DNA of 64,000 nt from Chloroflexota bacterium (GTDB lineage: Bacteria > Chloroflexota > Anaerolineae > Anaerolineales > Villigracilaceae), in the NCBI GenBank assembly GCA_026390015.1, contig JAPLGS010000077.1:56770-120769 (forward strand), given 5' to 3'. A program made the position numbers and the translations under genes. Shown here piece by piece: positions 40,887 to 51,307 of the stretch. Numbering within the stretch: position 1 is the stretch's first letter; every line of letters begins with the position of its first letter. The notes beneath the pieces were generated by a model. That model was not told where the DNA came from, made no database searches, and saw nothing but the letters and a program-made list of their open reading frames with translations.

Positions 40887-42955
40887 CAGGGATCTCACAC
40901 AAACTAGCCCAACGTTATCTGCGCGCTGCCGCCGACGGATTGATCCGCGACAACCAGCGCGTCATCCTCGACGCACACCTGCGCGAATGCGACTCGTGCC
41001 GCACCGAAGCGGATGAACTGAACACACTCGAAGCGCGTTTGAAGAAAAACTTTCAGGCCAGATGGGATGCAAGTGACGGTCCTTCCAGGAATGTGATGAC
41101 GACTATTCAATCACGATCACGGAGGATCATTATGACGAACCGAATCAATACCACGCTGAAAACTGCTGCTGGACTTGCGGCATTGCTTTTGCTGATAGTT
41201 TTATTGAATTCCGCAGTTGGAAAATTACGCAATTCATTCGTACTTGCAAACACCACTGAATCAACTGGCACAACTCAATCAATACAATCAAGCGGGCTAA
41301 TCGCCTTTGTCTCAATACAGGATGGCAATAACTACGAAATTTTCACCATGAAAGCCGATGGCAGTGAATTAAAAAACTTGACGAATAATCTTGCCACAGA
41401 CAGGTCTCCTTCCTGGTCACCAGATGGGACTCGAATTGCATTCACCAGCGACAGAAGCGGGGATACCGACATCTATGTCATGAATGCTGATGCAAGCAGT
41501 TTATCCAGATTGACGGATGACCGTGGTCACGAAGATTATTTCTCGTGGTCGCCGGATGGTCAGAGAATCGTTTACAATGCCAGCGAAAATTCGCTCAACC
41601 AAAATGGTCGGCTCATGGTCATGAACGCTGATGGGAGTAATAAGATTCCGCTAACGGATCAGCCTGGCTCATATACCATTCTTGGCTGGTCGCCTGATGG
41701 GAAAACAATCGTTTATCAAGGCACAAACCTTGGCGATACCAAAGATTCCCGCATTATGAGCGCCAACGTTGACGGCACAAACACGCTTGATGGCCCCTAT
41801 TTCGAAGGCGACGGTGGCAGATGGCACTATCAAATCCATTGGGAGAATCCAGAACAGTTTATTACCGTCAGTCTGAACAGCGAACAATCAACATGGGGCA
41901 GGTGGAATCTTACAAGATTCTTTACAACAGGAGATTACACAAATTACATCGGTAATAATCCCATACTCGTTACATCTGATTTTCCCATCGTCGCCATATT
42001 TGATAAGATCTATGTGGTTGAGAGTCAGGATGCTTTGACATGGTTTGTCTATGATGGTGCTCCAATACCTTTGTCACCCTGGAAATTTTCTGAAATATGT
42101 AAGACCCCTGGTGACCCAAAACTACAAGAAACCAACCACGTTATTTCACCAGATAAAAAACATTCCTTTGTCAGTGTCTATTGCAGGGATGACAATGGCA
42201 GTGTATCTTTCTTCCTCATGAATGAAGACGGCACGGAAATTCACCAACTAGGCATTCCAATTACGAATACCAATTCCATACCTGGTGATATTAGTTGGTC
42301 GTCCGATGGAAAGTATGTGACTATGCCAATCGCGGACAGGCAAAATCAGGAACTATATCTTTTTGATATTGAAAAAATGAAGAACGATCCTTCAGTACAG
42401 CCAATCCAATTAACAACAGATGGAGGCCCCAAGCATGGAGTCACATGGCAGCCACAACCAAAAGAAGAGCCAGTTGTCATCAAAGCCTCCGAAGAAAAAC
42501 CAACTCCCGAACCGCTGACAGTGCAGGAAGCAGAAACATTGGCTGGGTTTGATGTGCTTGAGCCCTCTTATATTCCAGAAGGATATACCTTTCAGGGAGC
42601 AGCTTATGATCCTCAATCTCAAGAGGTTACCTTGACATACGCTTCCCCATCCGTAGATCCAATTGGTCAAGGCAGAATAACTATTTCCCAAATACGCAGA
42701 GAATCCCCAAAAGAAGCGGATTTACTCTCTCATGTAACACCAGTCCCAGTTGGGGATGTGATGGGAGAGTTTTCACGCGGCGTATGGATTTACGAGTCTG
42801 GGGCAACAACTCCACGATGGGATGGGTCTGCAAATTACTATGCATTGAGTTGGAAGAAAGGTGGTATTTCTTTTATGGTTGATTTTATGGGCGGCGAAGG
42901 AATCCCAAACATTCAATTAAAAGGATTGCGTGATATTGCTGAAAGTACGAAATAG
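40883..42955 (+). CDS. Transmembrane anti-sigma factor with zinc finger, external propeller repeats and DUF4367-like end
   Basis: Residues 1-55 form a ZAS zinc finger with HX3CX2C in HLRECDSC, as in anti-sigma factors that bind region 2/4 of ECF sigmas. One TM helix follows (TAAGLAALLLLIVLLNSAV). The rest is external: WD40/TolB-like PD40 repeats (SPSWSPDGTRIAFTSDRSG, DYFSWSPDGQRIVY, LGWSPDGKTIVYQG, ISWSSDGKYVTMP), then a DUF4367-like domain (FDVLEPSYIPEGYTFQGAAY). I infer that the propeller senses an external ligand. The fusion is unusual for anti-sigma factors, which normally end with a short external tail. Confidence 0.85.
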   Translation: MTGISHKLAQRYLRAAADGLIRDNQRVILDAHLRECDSCRTEADELNTLEARLKKNFQARWDASDGPSRNVMTTIQSRSRRIIMTNRINTTLKTAAGLAALLLLIVLLNSAVGKLRNSFVLANTTESTGTTQSIQSSGLIAFVSIQDGNNYEIFTMKADGSELKNLTNNLATDRSPSWSPDGTRIAFTSDRSGDTDIYVMNADASSLSRLTDDRGHEDYFSWSPDGQRIVYNASENSLNQNGRLMVMNADGSNKIPLTDQPGSYTILGWSPDGKTIVYQGTNLGDTKDSRIMSANVDGTNTLDGPYFEGDGGRWHYQIHWENPEQFITVSLNSEQSTWGRWNLTRFFTTGDYTNYIGNNPILVTSDFPIVAIFDKIYVVESQDALTWFVYDGAPIPLSPWKFSEICKTPGDPKLQETNHVISPDKKHSFVSVYCRDDNGSVSFFLMNEDGTEIHQLGIPITNTNSIPGDISWSSDGKYVTMPIADRQNQELYLFDIEKMKNDPSVQPIQLTTDGGPKHGVTWQPQPKEEPVVIKASEEKPTPEPLTVQEAETLAGFDVLEPSYIPEGYTFQGAAYDPQSQEVTLTYASPSVDPIGQGRITISQIRRESPKEADLLSHVTPVPVGDVMGEFSRGVWIYESGATTPRWDGSANYYALSWKKGGISFMVDFMGGEGIPNIQLKGLRDIAESTK

Positions 42956-42962
42956 GGCTGCG

Positions 42963-43009
42963 AATTAAAAAGTGACGGTCACCTTTGAGGTGACCGTCAC
43001 TTTTTAATT
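42963..43009. terminator. Bidirectional terminator formed by a GTGACGGTCACC palindrome, copy 2
   Basis: Perfect 22-bp arms around TTG; the core AAGTGACGGTCACCT pairs with AGGTGACCGTCACTT and the ends supply A/T tracts. It lies between the convergent anti-sigma and acnA genes and is a close relative of the palindrome at 7522-7554. Confidence 0.85.
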
Positions 43010-43016
43010 TATTTTT

Positions 43017-45713
43017 CTACCTCACCAAATTTCTAAGCACCGTATGCAGGATACCGCCGTTGCGATAATAATTTACTTCAACATCGGTATTCAACAACAC
43101 CGTGGTTTTGAACTCAACAATCTTGCCATCGGATTTCTGCGCCTTGACCGTGATCTCGCTTTGGGGCTTGATCTGGTCATTCAGTCCTTCGATGGTAAAG
43201 ACTTCGCTTCCATCCAAGCCGAGAGATTCGGCATTTTGTCCCTGAGTGAATCTCAGCGGAAGCACGCCCATGCCCACAAGGTTCGAGCGATGGATGCGCT
43301 CAAATGACTCAGCGATGACGGCTTTCACACCTTGCAGCATCGGACCCTTCGCAGCCCAGTCACGGCTGGAGCCGGTGCCATATTCCTTGCCCGCCAAAAC
43401 AACCGTGGGAATTCCAGCCTCTTTATATTTCATTGCCGCATCGAAGATGGACATCTCCGCACCGTCAGGCTGATGTTTGGTCAGGTTGCCTTCCTTCGGC
43501 GCAACCATTACATTCTTCAAGCGGATATTCGCAAACGTGCCACGCGCCATCACCAGATCATTGCCGCGGCGTGTGCCGTATTGATTAAAATCTTTTGGTT
43601 GAACACCGCGTTCCTGTAAAAATTTTCCCGCCGGAGAATCCGCGGCGATGTTGCCGGCCGGGGAAATGTGATCAGTAGTAATTGAATCGCCGAACATGCC
43701 GAGCACGCGCGCATCTTTGATCGCTTGAATGGTAGGCGTATCAAGAGTCAAATTTTGGAAGTAGGGCGGATGATGAATATAAGTTGACTCATCATTCCAC
43801 TCGAACAGATCGCCCTCTTTTATTTTGATCTCTTTCCACATATCGGAACCGGAGAACACATCCGCATATTTGGATTTGAACATCTCAGCCTTGACATTCG
43901 CCTCAATCGCCTCGCTGACTTCCTTTTGGCTGGGCCACAGATCTTTGAGATATACAGGCTGATTGTTTTTATCTGCGCCAAGCGATTCGTTGTTCAAGTC
44001 AATATCAACTGTACCGGCAAGCGCGTACGCAACAACCAATGGAGGCGATGCAAGATAATTAGCTTTCACCAGCGGATGCACGCGGCCTTCAAAGTTGCGG
44101 TTGCCAGAGATCACCGCCGCCGCAACCAAGTCACCGCCTGTGACTGCCTTGGCAACTTCGCCGGGCAATGGACCGGAGTTACCGATACAGGTTGTACAGC
44201 CATATGCAATGACATTGAATCCAAGCTTGGAAAGCGGCTCGATCAGCCCTGCGCTCTTGAGATATTCAGTCACAACGAGTGAGCCGGGTGCGAGTGAAGT
44301 TTTGACATAAGGCTTCACGTTCAAGCCTTTTTCAACGGCCTTCTTTGCGACAAGTCCAGCCGCGATCAACACGGATGGATTAGATGTATTCGTGCAGGAG
44401 GTAATGGCTGCGATCACTACCGCACCATGTTTCATCTTTTGTTCGTCGCCATTCGTGCCGAAAATAGATTCACGATTTAATGAATCGCCAGAGAGTTCAT
44501 AACCGCGATCTTTTATCGGAGCGGCGAGAGCCTTTCGGAATGTATCCTGCATATCGGTCAGCGCAACGCGATCTTGTGGCCGCTTGGGTCCTGCCAAAGA
44601 TGGGACGACAGATGCGAGGTCGAGTTCGAGTGTGTCGGTGAATTCTGGTTCGGGAGAATTCGCGTCACGGAATAATCCCTGCGCGCGCATGTATGCTTCA
44701 GTGCGATCAATCACTTCGTCTGGCCGACCAGTTAGACGCATGTAGCGAAGCGTCTCTTCATCGACTGGGAAATATCCCATGGTGGCGCCATATTCAGGGG
44801 CCATGTTCGCAATTGTGGCGCGGTCGGTCAGTGACATATTGTTGAGGCCTTCGCCAAAGAATTCGACGAATTTATCAACAACGCCTTTCTTGCGCAGCAT
44901 TTGAGTCACTGTAAGAACGAGGTCAGTTGCTGTGACGCCTTCATTAAGTTTGCCGTAAAGTTTGAAACCAATGACATCGGGCAGCAGCATGTCCATCGGT
45001 TGGCCGAGCATGACGGCTTCGGCTTCGATGCCGCCCACGCCCCAGCCCACAACGCCGAGACCATTGATCATGGTGGTGTGCGAGTCTGTGCCGACGACGG
45101 TATCGGGAAATAATATTGACGTCGAAGTCTCCAATTTCTTCATCACAACTTCAGCGAGATTCTCCAAATTGACCTGATGCACAATGCCGGTCATCGGCGG
45201 CACGACGCGGAAATTGCTGAAGGCTTTTTGTCCCCATTTCAAAAATTCGTAACGCTCGCGGTTGCGCGTGAATTCGACTTCGGTGTTGCGATTGAGTGCA
45301 TCGGCGGTGGCGAAGAAATCAACTTGAACCGAGTGGTCGATGACTAGGTCAACCGGCACAAGCGGATTAATTTTCTTCGGGTCGCCTCCTAAACGCGCGA
45401 CTGCGGCGCGCATTGCAGCCAGGTCAACGACTGCGGGCACGCCGGTGAAATCCTGCATGATAACGCGGCCGGGCAAAAATGGAATACCGGGGCGCGCACC
45501 ATTGGGAGTCCACGCGGCGATGTTCTTCACATCAGCTTGTGTAATTTCCTTATCATTGCATTGACGAAGGGCGGCTTCAAGCACGATACGAATCGAATAA
45601 GGCAGTTTGCTCAACTTGACGAGGCCAGCCTTTTCAAGCGCATCGAGACGGAAGAAGATGTATTGCTTGTTTCCCACATTCAATACATCACGGGATTTAA
45701 ATAGATCTTGCAT
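43017..45713 (-). CDS. acnA: Aconitate hydratase A
   Basis: The 898-residue protein has the AcnA/IRP1-type architecture. Fe-S cysteines are in [13 protein letters not shown] and [13 protein letters not shown], the catalytic/substrate arginine block is [13 protein letters not shown], and [16 protein letters not shown] near the N-terminus is typical. It isomerises citrate to isocitrate in the TCA cycle, complementing the fumarase at 5.9-7.4 kb. AAGGAGT lies six bases before the ATG. It ends at the shared palindromic terminator. Confidence 0.97.
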   Translation of the reverse strand: MQDLFKSRDVLNVGNKQYIFFRLDALEKAGLVKLSKLPYSIRIVLEAALRQCNDKEITQADVKNIAAWTPNGARPGIPFLPGRVIMQDFTGVPAVVDLAAMRAAVARLGGDPKKINPLVPVDLVIDHSVQVDFFATADALNRNTEVEFTRNRERYEFLKWGQKAFSNFRVVPPMTGIVHQVNLENLAEVVMKKLETSTSILFPDTVVGTDSHTTMINGLGVVGWGVGGIEAEAVMLGQPMDMLLPDVIGFKLYGKLNEGVTATDLVLTVTQMLRKKGVVDKFVEFFGEGLNNMSLTDRATIANMAPEYGATMGYFPVDEETLRYMRLTGRPDEVIDRTEAYMRAQGLFRDANSPEPEFTDTLELDLASVVPSLAGPKRPQDRVALTDMQDTFRKALAAPIKDRGYELSGDSLNRESIFGTNGDEQKMKHGAVVIAAITSCTNTSNPSVLIAAGLVAKKAVEKGLNVKPYVKTSLAPGSLVVTEYLKSAGLIEPLSKLGFNVIAYGCTTCIGNSGPLPGEVAKAVTGGDLVAAAVISGNRNFEGRVHPLVKANYLASPPLVVAYALAGTVDIDLNNESLGADKNNQPVYLKDLWPSQKEVSEAIEANVKAEMFKSKYADVFSGSDMWKEIKIKEGDLFEWNDESTYIHHPPYFQNLTLDTPTIQAIKDARVLGMFGDSITTDHISPAGNIAADSPAGKFLQERGVQPKDFNQYGTRRGNDLVMARGTFANIRLKNVMVAPKEGNLTKHQPDGAEMSIFDAAMKYKEAGIPTVVLAGKEYGTGSSRDWAAKGPMLQGVKAVIAESFERIHRSNLVGMGVLPLRFTQGQNAESLGLDGSEVFTIEGLNDQIKPQSEITVKAQKSDGKIVEFKTTVLLNTDVEVNYYRNGGILHTVLRNLVR

Positions 45714-45848
45714 GGGTTTACTCCTTGGGCGGTTGTTACAAATTTTTTACCACAACTTTTTGAAGAACCCAAAGGAGCGCCTTTGATATCCTTATTTCCA
45801 TGTGGCGGGGTATAACGCGAAGCGCAGGCTTTAGTCTGCACTCTGAAA

Positions 45849-46886
45849 TTATAGCTTCATTTCATTCTTCAATAACGCAGCCAGTTTTTGTTTTTCATCT
45901 TCTGGCAGGAACGCGGCCTGAGCCGCGTTGATGACTATAGTTCTCAATACATCCATCGGCACATGCAGTTCTTCACAAATATCTTTATATTCATGTGACA
46001 GTGTGATGCGCGAGACACTGGGATCGTCGGTGTTGATTGTCACATTCAACCCTGCTTCAAGCATGCGCGGTAGTTGATGTTCAGTCAGCGAGCCAACCAC
46101 GCCCGATTGATAATTGCTGGTCACACAAACTTCAAAAGTTATGCCGCGTTCCTTCGCGAGCGCGACGACATATTCATCTTCCATCACACGCACGCCGTGA
46201 CCGATCCGTTCGGCGCCGAGGTTCTCAATGGCATCGCGCACATTCGCGGCAGAACCCCACTCGCCGGCGTGGATGGTTACATGCAGTCCGCCTTGTTTGG
46301 CTTCCTTGAATATTCCGTAAAACGGGTCTGATTTAAACTCAGCTTCATTACCGGCTAGATCTATGCCAACAAGTCCATTTTTGATGCGATCCGCTGCCAG
46401 CCACGCCACCTGCTCGGCAAGTTCGGGGCTTTCGTGTCTGTTGACGGAAGCGATCAGCCTCACTTTTATCTTATACTTCTGGGCGGCTTCCTGCGCGCTG
46501 GTGATAACCCAATCCATCACATCATGCAGAGGGAATCCTTCCGCACGGCTAAGTGCCACGGGCGTAAAACGCAGCTCAAGGTAGCGAATGTTATCCCGTG
46601 CCGCATCCTCCACCGCTTCACGCGTGACACGATTGATCACATCAGGTGATTTATAAAAGAGCCGCAGTGTTTTGAATTTATCAAGGAAGTTGGTGAAGGT
46701 CATCGGGTCCTGGTCTTGCACCTGCACCAGGCCGCTTAAGTTATATGTATTGACAGGAACCGTCACGCCATGTTGCTGCGCAACCTCCGACATGGTGGTC
46801 AGGCGCAGAGAACCCTCGAGATGGCGGTGTAACTCCACCTTCGGAAGAGCAAAGAATTGATTCGATGGGACGGTTTCGTTTAGCAA
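45849..46886 (-). CDS. add: Adenosine deaminase
   Basis: The metal-binding and catalytic motifs of adenosine deaminase are all present: ELHRHLEGS (HxH), HAGEWGS, GAERIGHGVRV and NTDDPSVS. It deaminates adenosine (or possibly adenine or another aminopurine) in purine salvage. The track start at 46940 is a TTG lying inside an intergenic repeat; I choose the TTG at 46886, preceded by AGAGG, which begins MLNETVPSNQF. The upstream residues RREERPPRNDGA are the translation of the repeat, not of a gene. No ATG fits before the HxH motif. Confidence 0.85.
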   Translation of the reverse strand: MLNETVPSNQFFALPKVELHRHLEGSLRLTTMSEVAQQHGVTVPVNTYNLSGLVQVQDQDPMTFTNFLDKFKTLRLFYKSPDVINRVTREAVEDAARDNIRYLELRFTPVALSRAEGFPLHDVMDWVITSAQEAAQKYKIKVRLIASVNRHESPELAEQVAWLAADRIKNGLVGIDLAGNEAEFKSDPFYGIFKEAKQGGLHVTIHAGEWGSAANVRDAIENLGAERIGHGVRVMEDEYVVALAKERGITFEVCVTSNYQSGVVGSLTEHQLPRMLEAGLNVTINTDDPSVSRITLSHEYKDICEELHVPMDVLRTIVINAAQAAFLPEDEKQKLAALLKNEMKL

Positions 46887-46902
46887 TCTACCTCTAAAGG
46901 CT

Positions 46903-47024
46903 CCGTCATTGCGAGGAGGGCGTTCTTCCCGACGAAGCAATCCCTTGTTGCGTATGAGATTGCTTCGGGCAGGAACACACCTGCCCTGGTGGCGGTGCCA
47001 GGGAGAGCGCCCTCGCGATGACGG
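46903..47024. repeat. Composite inverted repeat of the CGTCATTGCGAGG type, copy 2
   Basis: CCGTCATTGCGAGG pairs with CCTCGCGATGACGG at the far end (one mismatch), and GACGAAGCAATC pairs with GATTGCTTC inside. It lies between secA and add and extends into the reading frame upstream of add. Confidence 0.8.
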
Positions 47025-47034
47025 TATTCTTTAT

Positions 47035-50000
47035 TTAGTGACGCTTCCTTTTTTTCTTATTGCCGGCAATATTTACCGCTGTCTCACTCGGCGCGATCAC
47101 TCCACTTTCAGAAGTATCAATTGGATTAATTTCCACGCGCCGCGGCCGCGCTGCAAATGCGCGCCCAATCACCAGCCCGCGCACATCCACAAGTAATTCC
47201 TGGAACATTTCAGAAGCGCGTCCTTTGTATTGTACCAGCGGGTCACGTTGGGCGTAAGCCTCGAGGCCAATGGAGATGCGCAGGGCTTCAACCTTCGTCA
47301 AATATTCGACCCATAATTCACTGAACGCACTTAACAACAATTGACGGTGGACTTCATTGAGCACATATTTACCAATAGAGTCGATCAACAGCGCGCGATC
47401 AGGCTCGCCGATAGTGGCTGCAGTTTCGTTGAGTCGTTCCTCGCCGAAAGCGATGCGCGCGGCGGGTCCGAAATCAGCAAATTTCGCAGCGTTCTGACTC
47501 AAGCGCGCAAATTCGCTCTGCCCCCATGTGGTGCGTAAAGTTTCTTCAGCAAACTCAAGATGCGCCATCACTTCTTCATCAATATCCAGCGCCTCGCGGC
47601 CATCAAGCAATTGCGCGGCGAGGAAAATATAACTATAACGCATGTAGATCTGCTTGACCTGCTTATGCGTACGCTGATCAAATGAAGCGCGCGCTCCCTG
47701 AGAGAGAGTCAACAACAAACGCAGTTTCGATTCGTCTGTGTCGATCGAATCGTGCTGGAGCAAAATGGTCATGTCACGTTCAATCTCTTTATTAAGCCGC
47801 TCACGTTTGCGGACGAGTCCCTCGCGCGCGGTCTGTAAAATGACTCCTTCAAGTTCATCCTCGTCCGCGGGCAGTGGATTCGGCCACGGCAATTGCTCGC
47901 CCACACGATTCTGGATCGCGCCGATCAGACGTGTGGCATTGAGCAAAACCATCTGTTGTGAGACCAGCTCCTGAACATCTTCCTTCGCGCTTTCAGGGTC
48001 GTCGACAAGCATGCGGTTGATATCATTATTAAATCGCAATTGCAAATGCACGAGTGTGTTGACTTCTTCAAGTATCTTTTGTGGACGCGGCCGCTCCGCG
48101 TCTTCAAAATCACGCAAGCCCTGGAAGTACGCATCAAGAGCATCATCACGTTCCGCGGTCTGGGCTTCAAAGGATTCGCGTGTTTTCTCCACAAGTGATT
48201 CGATGGCGCGTAAAGTATGCGCTTCCTCAGCTTCGATGGCGCGCGAGATGATGTTTAACATTGAACGTTGAACATCATCTTTTTTAATTTCGCCAAGAAT
48301 TAATTTGAATCCATACGATGGGAATATTCCAGCCGCAGCATCGAACGGAGGTTGAACCTGTTCAAGCCACGCGATCAGTTTCCACGGGCCTTCTTCATCG
48401 GCCAGACCAATTCCAACGCGTTTGGTTACTTCGTTTTGAAGCATCTCGGCAATGTCTTCGCTCAAGTCTTCCTTCATAAAAATGAGATCGCGTTGACCGT
48501 AGATCTGCGAGCGCTGTTTATTCAGAACATCATCATATTCAAGCAAATGTTTGCGGACGTCAAAGTTCGCGCCTTCCACGCGGGTCTGCGAGCTTTCAAT
48601 GATATTGCTCACCAGGCGCACTTCCAATGGAAGCGAATCATCCACTTTGAGGCGTTCCATTAATCCACTGACTTGCTCGCCGCCGAACAGGCGCATCAAG
48701 TCATCTTGCAATGAAAGATAAAAGCGCGAAGAACCCGGGTCACCCTGACGGGCGGCGCGTCCGCGCAGCTGATTATCAATGCGGCGCGCTTCATGTCGCT
48801 CCGAACCGATAACGTGCAATCCGCCCAACTCTTTGACTCTTTCCATATCTTCAAAATATTGCAGGAAGAGTTTTACTTCAGCATCGTAAATACCAAAGTT
48901 GACAGGATCAACTTTCAGCAAAGCCTGACGGCGCTCTTCGAGAGTCATGTCAAACGGGTCGGCATATCCAGCTTTGCGCAGAACTCGGTTCGCGGCTGAG
49001 ATGACTTCCTCCGCCACTTCGCCGCCGAGTTTAATATCCACACCACGGCCGGCCATGTTCGTGGCGATGGTCACCGCGCCAAACGCGCCCGCGCCGGCAA
49101 TGATCTGCGACTCTTCAGTATGCTTGCGCGCGTTCAAGACGAGATGTGAGACGCCGCCCTGGATGATCGCCTTCAAACGCTCGCCCGCGCTTTCTGGCAG
49201 GAACAGCAATTCGAGCAAAGTCTTTAAGTTGGTTGGTTCTTCGGGATTAATATTAGTGACGCCAAACGGCTGGATAAATTTTCGCATCGCATCCGGCGTG
49301 ATCTTTTCAAGAGGTTCATTGAACGGCGCGAGTTCAGGGATGAGACGGCCGTCCTCTTCGCGATCGGTGGCTTTGATAAATGCATTGCGGATGAGAGTCA
49401 CCTGCAGTAACCGGCGAACAGGCTCGGCTTTGAGTCGACTCGAAAGCTGATCGGACGATTCGACTGAGGTGGTGCCAACCAGCATCGGTTTGCCAAGCGC
49501 ATTGTAGCGGACGATCTCCGTGGCGATGGCGCGCAGTTTGGCTTCGACCGTGCGATAGATCACATCGGGATAATCTTTTCTGCGATAGAACAACGGCGCA
49601 GTTTCACCCGCGCGTGCAAAATAGGCGTAGGCGTAACCTTCGTCATCTTTTGTTTTGATCTCCGTCAACGCGGCGCCCTTGCCATAGGATTGATATTCCA
49701 AATTTGGCGGGACAGGCGCGACTTCAAGTTTGTAGATCTTGTTGAATTCCTCGGCCTCGGTCAACGCAGTGCCGGTCATGCCCGCAAGTTTTTGATACAT
49801 GCGGAAATAATTTTGCAATGTGATGGTGGCGTAGGTGACGTTCTCCGGCTCAACCTTCACTCCCTCTTTCGCTTCCACAGCCTGATGCAGACCATCGCTC
49901 CAACGGCGTCCGGGCATTTGACGCCCAGTGAATTCATCCACGATGACGATCTTGCCGCCTTGCACCAAATATTCCTTATTGCGGATAAAGAGGAATTGCG

Positions 50001-51030
50001 CGCGTAAAGATTGTTCAAGATAACCGGTCAGACGCGCTTGCTCTGGAGTTAAATCTTCGGGTCGATCTGGGTCAAGCAGGGTCGTACCTAAAATAGATTC
50101 AACGTGGCTAATTCCGACTTCGGTGAGAGAGACGTTGCGATCTTTTTCATTGACTTCATAATCTTCGGTGCGAAGTTGTTTTACAACCTGTGACATTTTG
50201 CCATACCACTCCAGGTCGCCGGAAGCAGGCCCGGAGATGATGAGCGGAGTACGCGCTTCATCGATCAACACGTTGTCCACTTCATCGACGATGGCGTAAT
50301 AATGTCCACGCTGAACGCGGTCGCTCATGCGCATGGCCATGTTGTCGCGCAGATAATCGAAACCAAATTCAGAGTTCGTGCCGTAGGTGACATCCGCGCT
50401 GTAGGCTTCGACACGTTCCACCAAGCGCAAATGATGCTGATCCTCATGCGGCGACTCGCGTTCGAAATCCACCATGAAGGCTTTCTTGCCGTTTTCGGTG
50501 GCGGCGGCCATTTGCAAAACGCCAACTGAAACACCGAGCGCGTTGAAAATGGGAGCCATCCAGCGCGCATCACGCCGCGCCAGATAATCATTGACCGTGA
50601 TGAGATGGACGCCGCGCCCGGTCAGCGTGTTGAGATAAACAGGCATTGTTGAAACGAGAGTCTTGCCTTCGCCTGTGCGCATTTCCGCGATCTGACCGCT
50701 ATGCAGGGCCGCGCCGCCGATGGTTTGAACATCGTAATGACGCAACCCGATCGTGCGCTTGGAAGCCTCACGCACGGCAGTAAATGCCTCGGGCATGATC
50801 TCATCCAACGCATCCTGTTCAAACTTTTGGCGATCCTTCTCGTCGAGCACCCCGTCAATGGCTTTCACCATACGCGCCTTGAATTCGTCCGTCTTGGCGC
50901 GCAAGGCATCGTCGCTTAAAGCCTCATACTCCGCCTCAAGCGCATTGACCTGCACCACGAGGCCAGAAAATTGTTCAACCGTTTTTTTTGTGGGGTCGCC
51001 ACTGAATAATTTTACAAAGTTTTTGAGCAT
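47035..51030 (-). CDS. secA: Protein translocase ATPase SecA, unusually long form
   Basis: The ATPase motifs are intact: MRTGEGKTL at residue 118, TVNDYLARRDA, VDEVDNVLIDEARTP near 249, TNMAGRGVDIKLGG, and RGRAARQGDPGSSRFYLSLQDDL. It drives preproteins through SecYEG. The usual length is 800-950 residues; this one has 1331. Extra sequence includes about 20 residues after GVSVGVLQM, about 100 residues inside NBD2 after VGTTSVESSDQLSSRL (before VLNARKHTEESQ), and a long helical extension at the C-terminus, where the usual zinc-binding Cys motif is missing and replaced by a basic end (NKKKRKRH). AAAGGGA lies upstream of the ATG. Confidence 0.95.
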   Translation of the reverse strand: MLKNFVKLFSGDPTKKTVEQFSGLVVQVNALEAEYEALSDDALRAKTDEFKARMVKAIDGVLDEKDRQKFEQDALDEIMPEAFTAVREASKRTIGLRHYDVQTIGGAALHSGQIAEMRTGEGKTLVSTMPVYLNTLTGRGVHLITVNDYLARRDARWMAPIFNALGVSVGVLQMAAATENGKKAFMVDFERESPHEDQHHLRLVERVEAYSADVTYGTNSEFGFDYLRDNMAMRMSDRVQRGHYYAIVDEVDNVLIDEARTPLIISGPASGDLEWYGKMSQVVKQLRTEDYEVNEKDRNVSLTEVGISHVESILGTTLLDPDRPEDLTPEQARLTGYLEQSLRAQFLFIRNKEYLVQGGKIVIVDEFTGRQMPGRRWSDGLHQAVEAKEGVKVEPENVTYATITLQNYFRMYQKLAGMTGTALTEAEEFNKIYKLEVAPVPPNLEYQSYGKGAALTEIKTKDDEGYAYAYFARAGETAPLFYRRKDYPDVIYRTVEAKLRAIATEIVRYNALGKPMLVGTTSVESSDQLSSRLKAEPVRRLLQVTLIRNAFIKATDREEDGRLIPELAPFNEPLEKITPDAMRKFIQPFGVTNINPEEPTNLKTLLELLFLPESAGERLKAIIQGGVSHLVLNARKHTEESQIIAGAGAFGAVTIATNMAGRGVDIKLGGEVAEEVISAANRVLRKAGYADPFDMTLEERRQALLKVDPVNFGIYDAEVKLFLQYFEDMERVKELGGLHVIGSERHEARRIDNQLRGRAARQGDPGSSRFYLSLQDDLMRLFGGEQVSGLMERLKVDDSLPLEVRLVSNIIESSQTRVEGANFDVRKHLLEYDDVLNKQRSQIYGQRDLIFMKEDLSEDIAEMLQNEVTKRVGIGLADEEGPWKLIAWLEQVQPPFDAAAGIFPSYGFKLILGEIKKDDVQRSMLNIISRAIEAEEAHTLRAIESLVEKTRESFEAQTAERDDALDAYFQGLRDFEDAERPRPQKILEEVNTLVHLQLRFNNDINRMLVDDPESAKEDVQELVSQQMVLLNATRLIGAIQNRVGEQLPWPNPLPADEDELEGVILQTAREGLVRKRERLNKEIERDMTILLQHDSIDTDESKLRLLLTLSQGARASFDQRTHKQVKQIYMRYSYIFLAAQLLDGREALDIDEEVMAHLEFAEETLRTTWGQSEFARLSQNAAKFADFGPAARIAFGEERLNETAATIGEPDRALLIDSIGKYVLNEVHRQLLLSAFSELWVEYLTKVEALRISIGLEAYAQRDPLVQYKGRASEMFQELLVDVRGLVIGRAFAARPRRVEINPIDTSESGVIAPSETAVNIAGNKKKRKRH

Positions 51031-51307
51031 AATGTCCCTTTCAAGAAAGGGATTATAGCATGGGAGGATTTGAGGAATATAAGAATATCTGCGATAATAA
51101 TCACGCTCAGGCTCGCCCCGAATCCACTTTTGGATAGAGCACCTTCAATTGAATGCTCCACTTCAACGGCACTGGCTGTTAAAACAAACGCTCACGTATG
51201 GGCGCGCAGAGGATATTCGCAAATTAATTCTCAAATAGAAATATAAAAAGATGGCCTGCTCTGAAATAAGCAGGTCATCTTTTTGATTCTCACTTTTTAC
51301 TCACGAC
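51031..51307. other. Intergenic stretch between the aminotransferase and secA
   Basis: Besides the terminator at 51245-51284 and the minus-strand TATAAT about 20 bases before the secA start (plus-strand ATTATA, 51052-51057), I see no gene, RNA or repeat here. Confidence 0.5.
51245..51284 (-). terminator. Terminator of the aminotransferase gene
   Basis: AAAAAGATGGCCTGCT pairs with AGCAGGTCATCTTTTT around a short loop; the T tract lies on both strands. Confidence 0.85.

Noticed and set aside
48240-48275. Palindrome GATGATGTT...AACATCATC inside secA as another intragenic repeat
   Set aside because: The arms are short and the residues read as ordinary helical coding sequence; a comparison with homologues would be needed.
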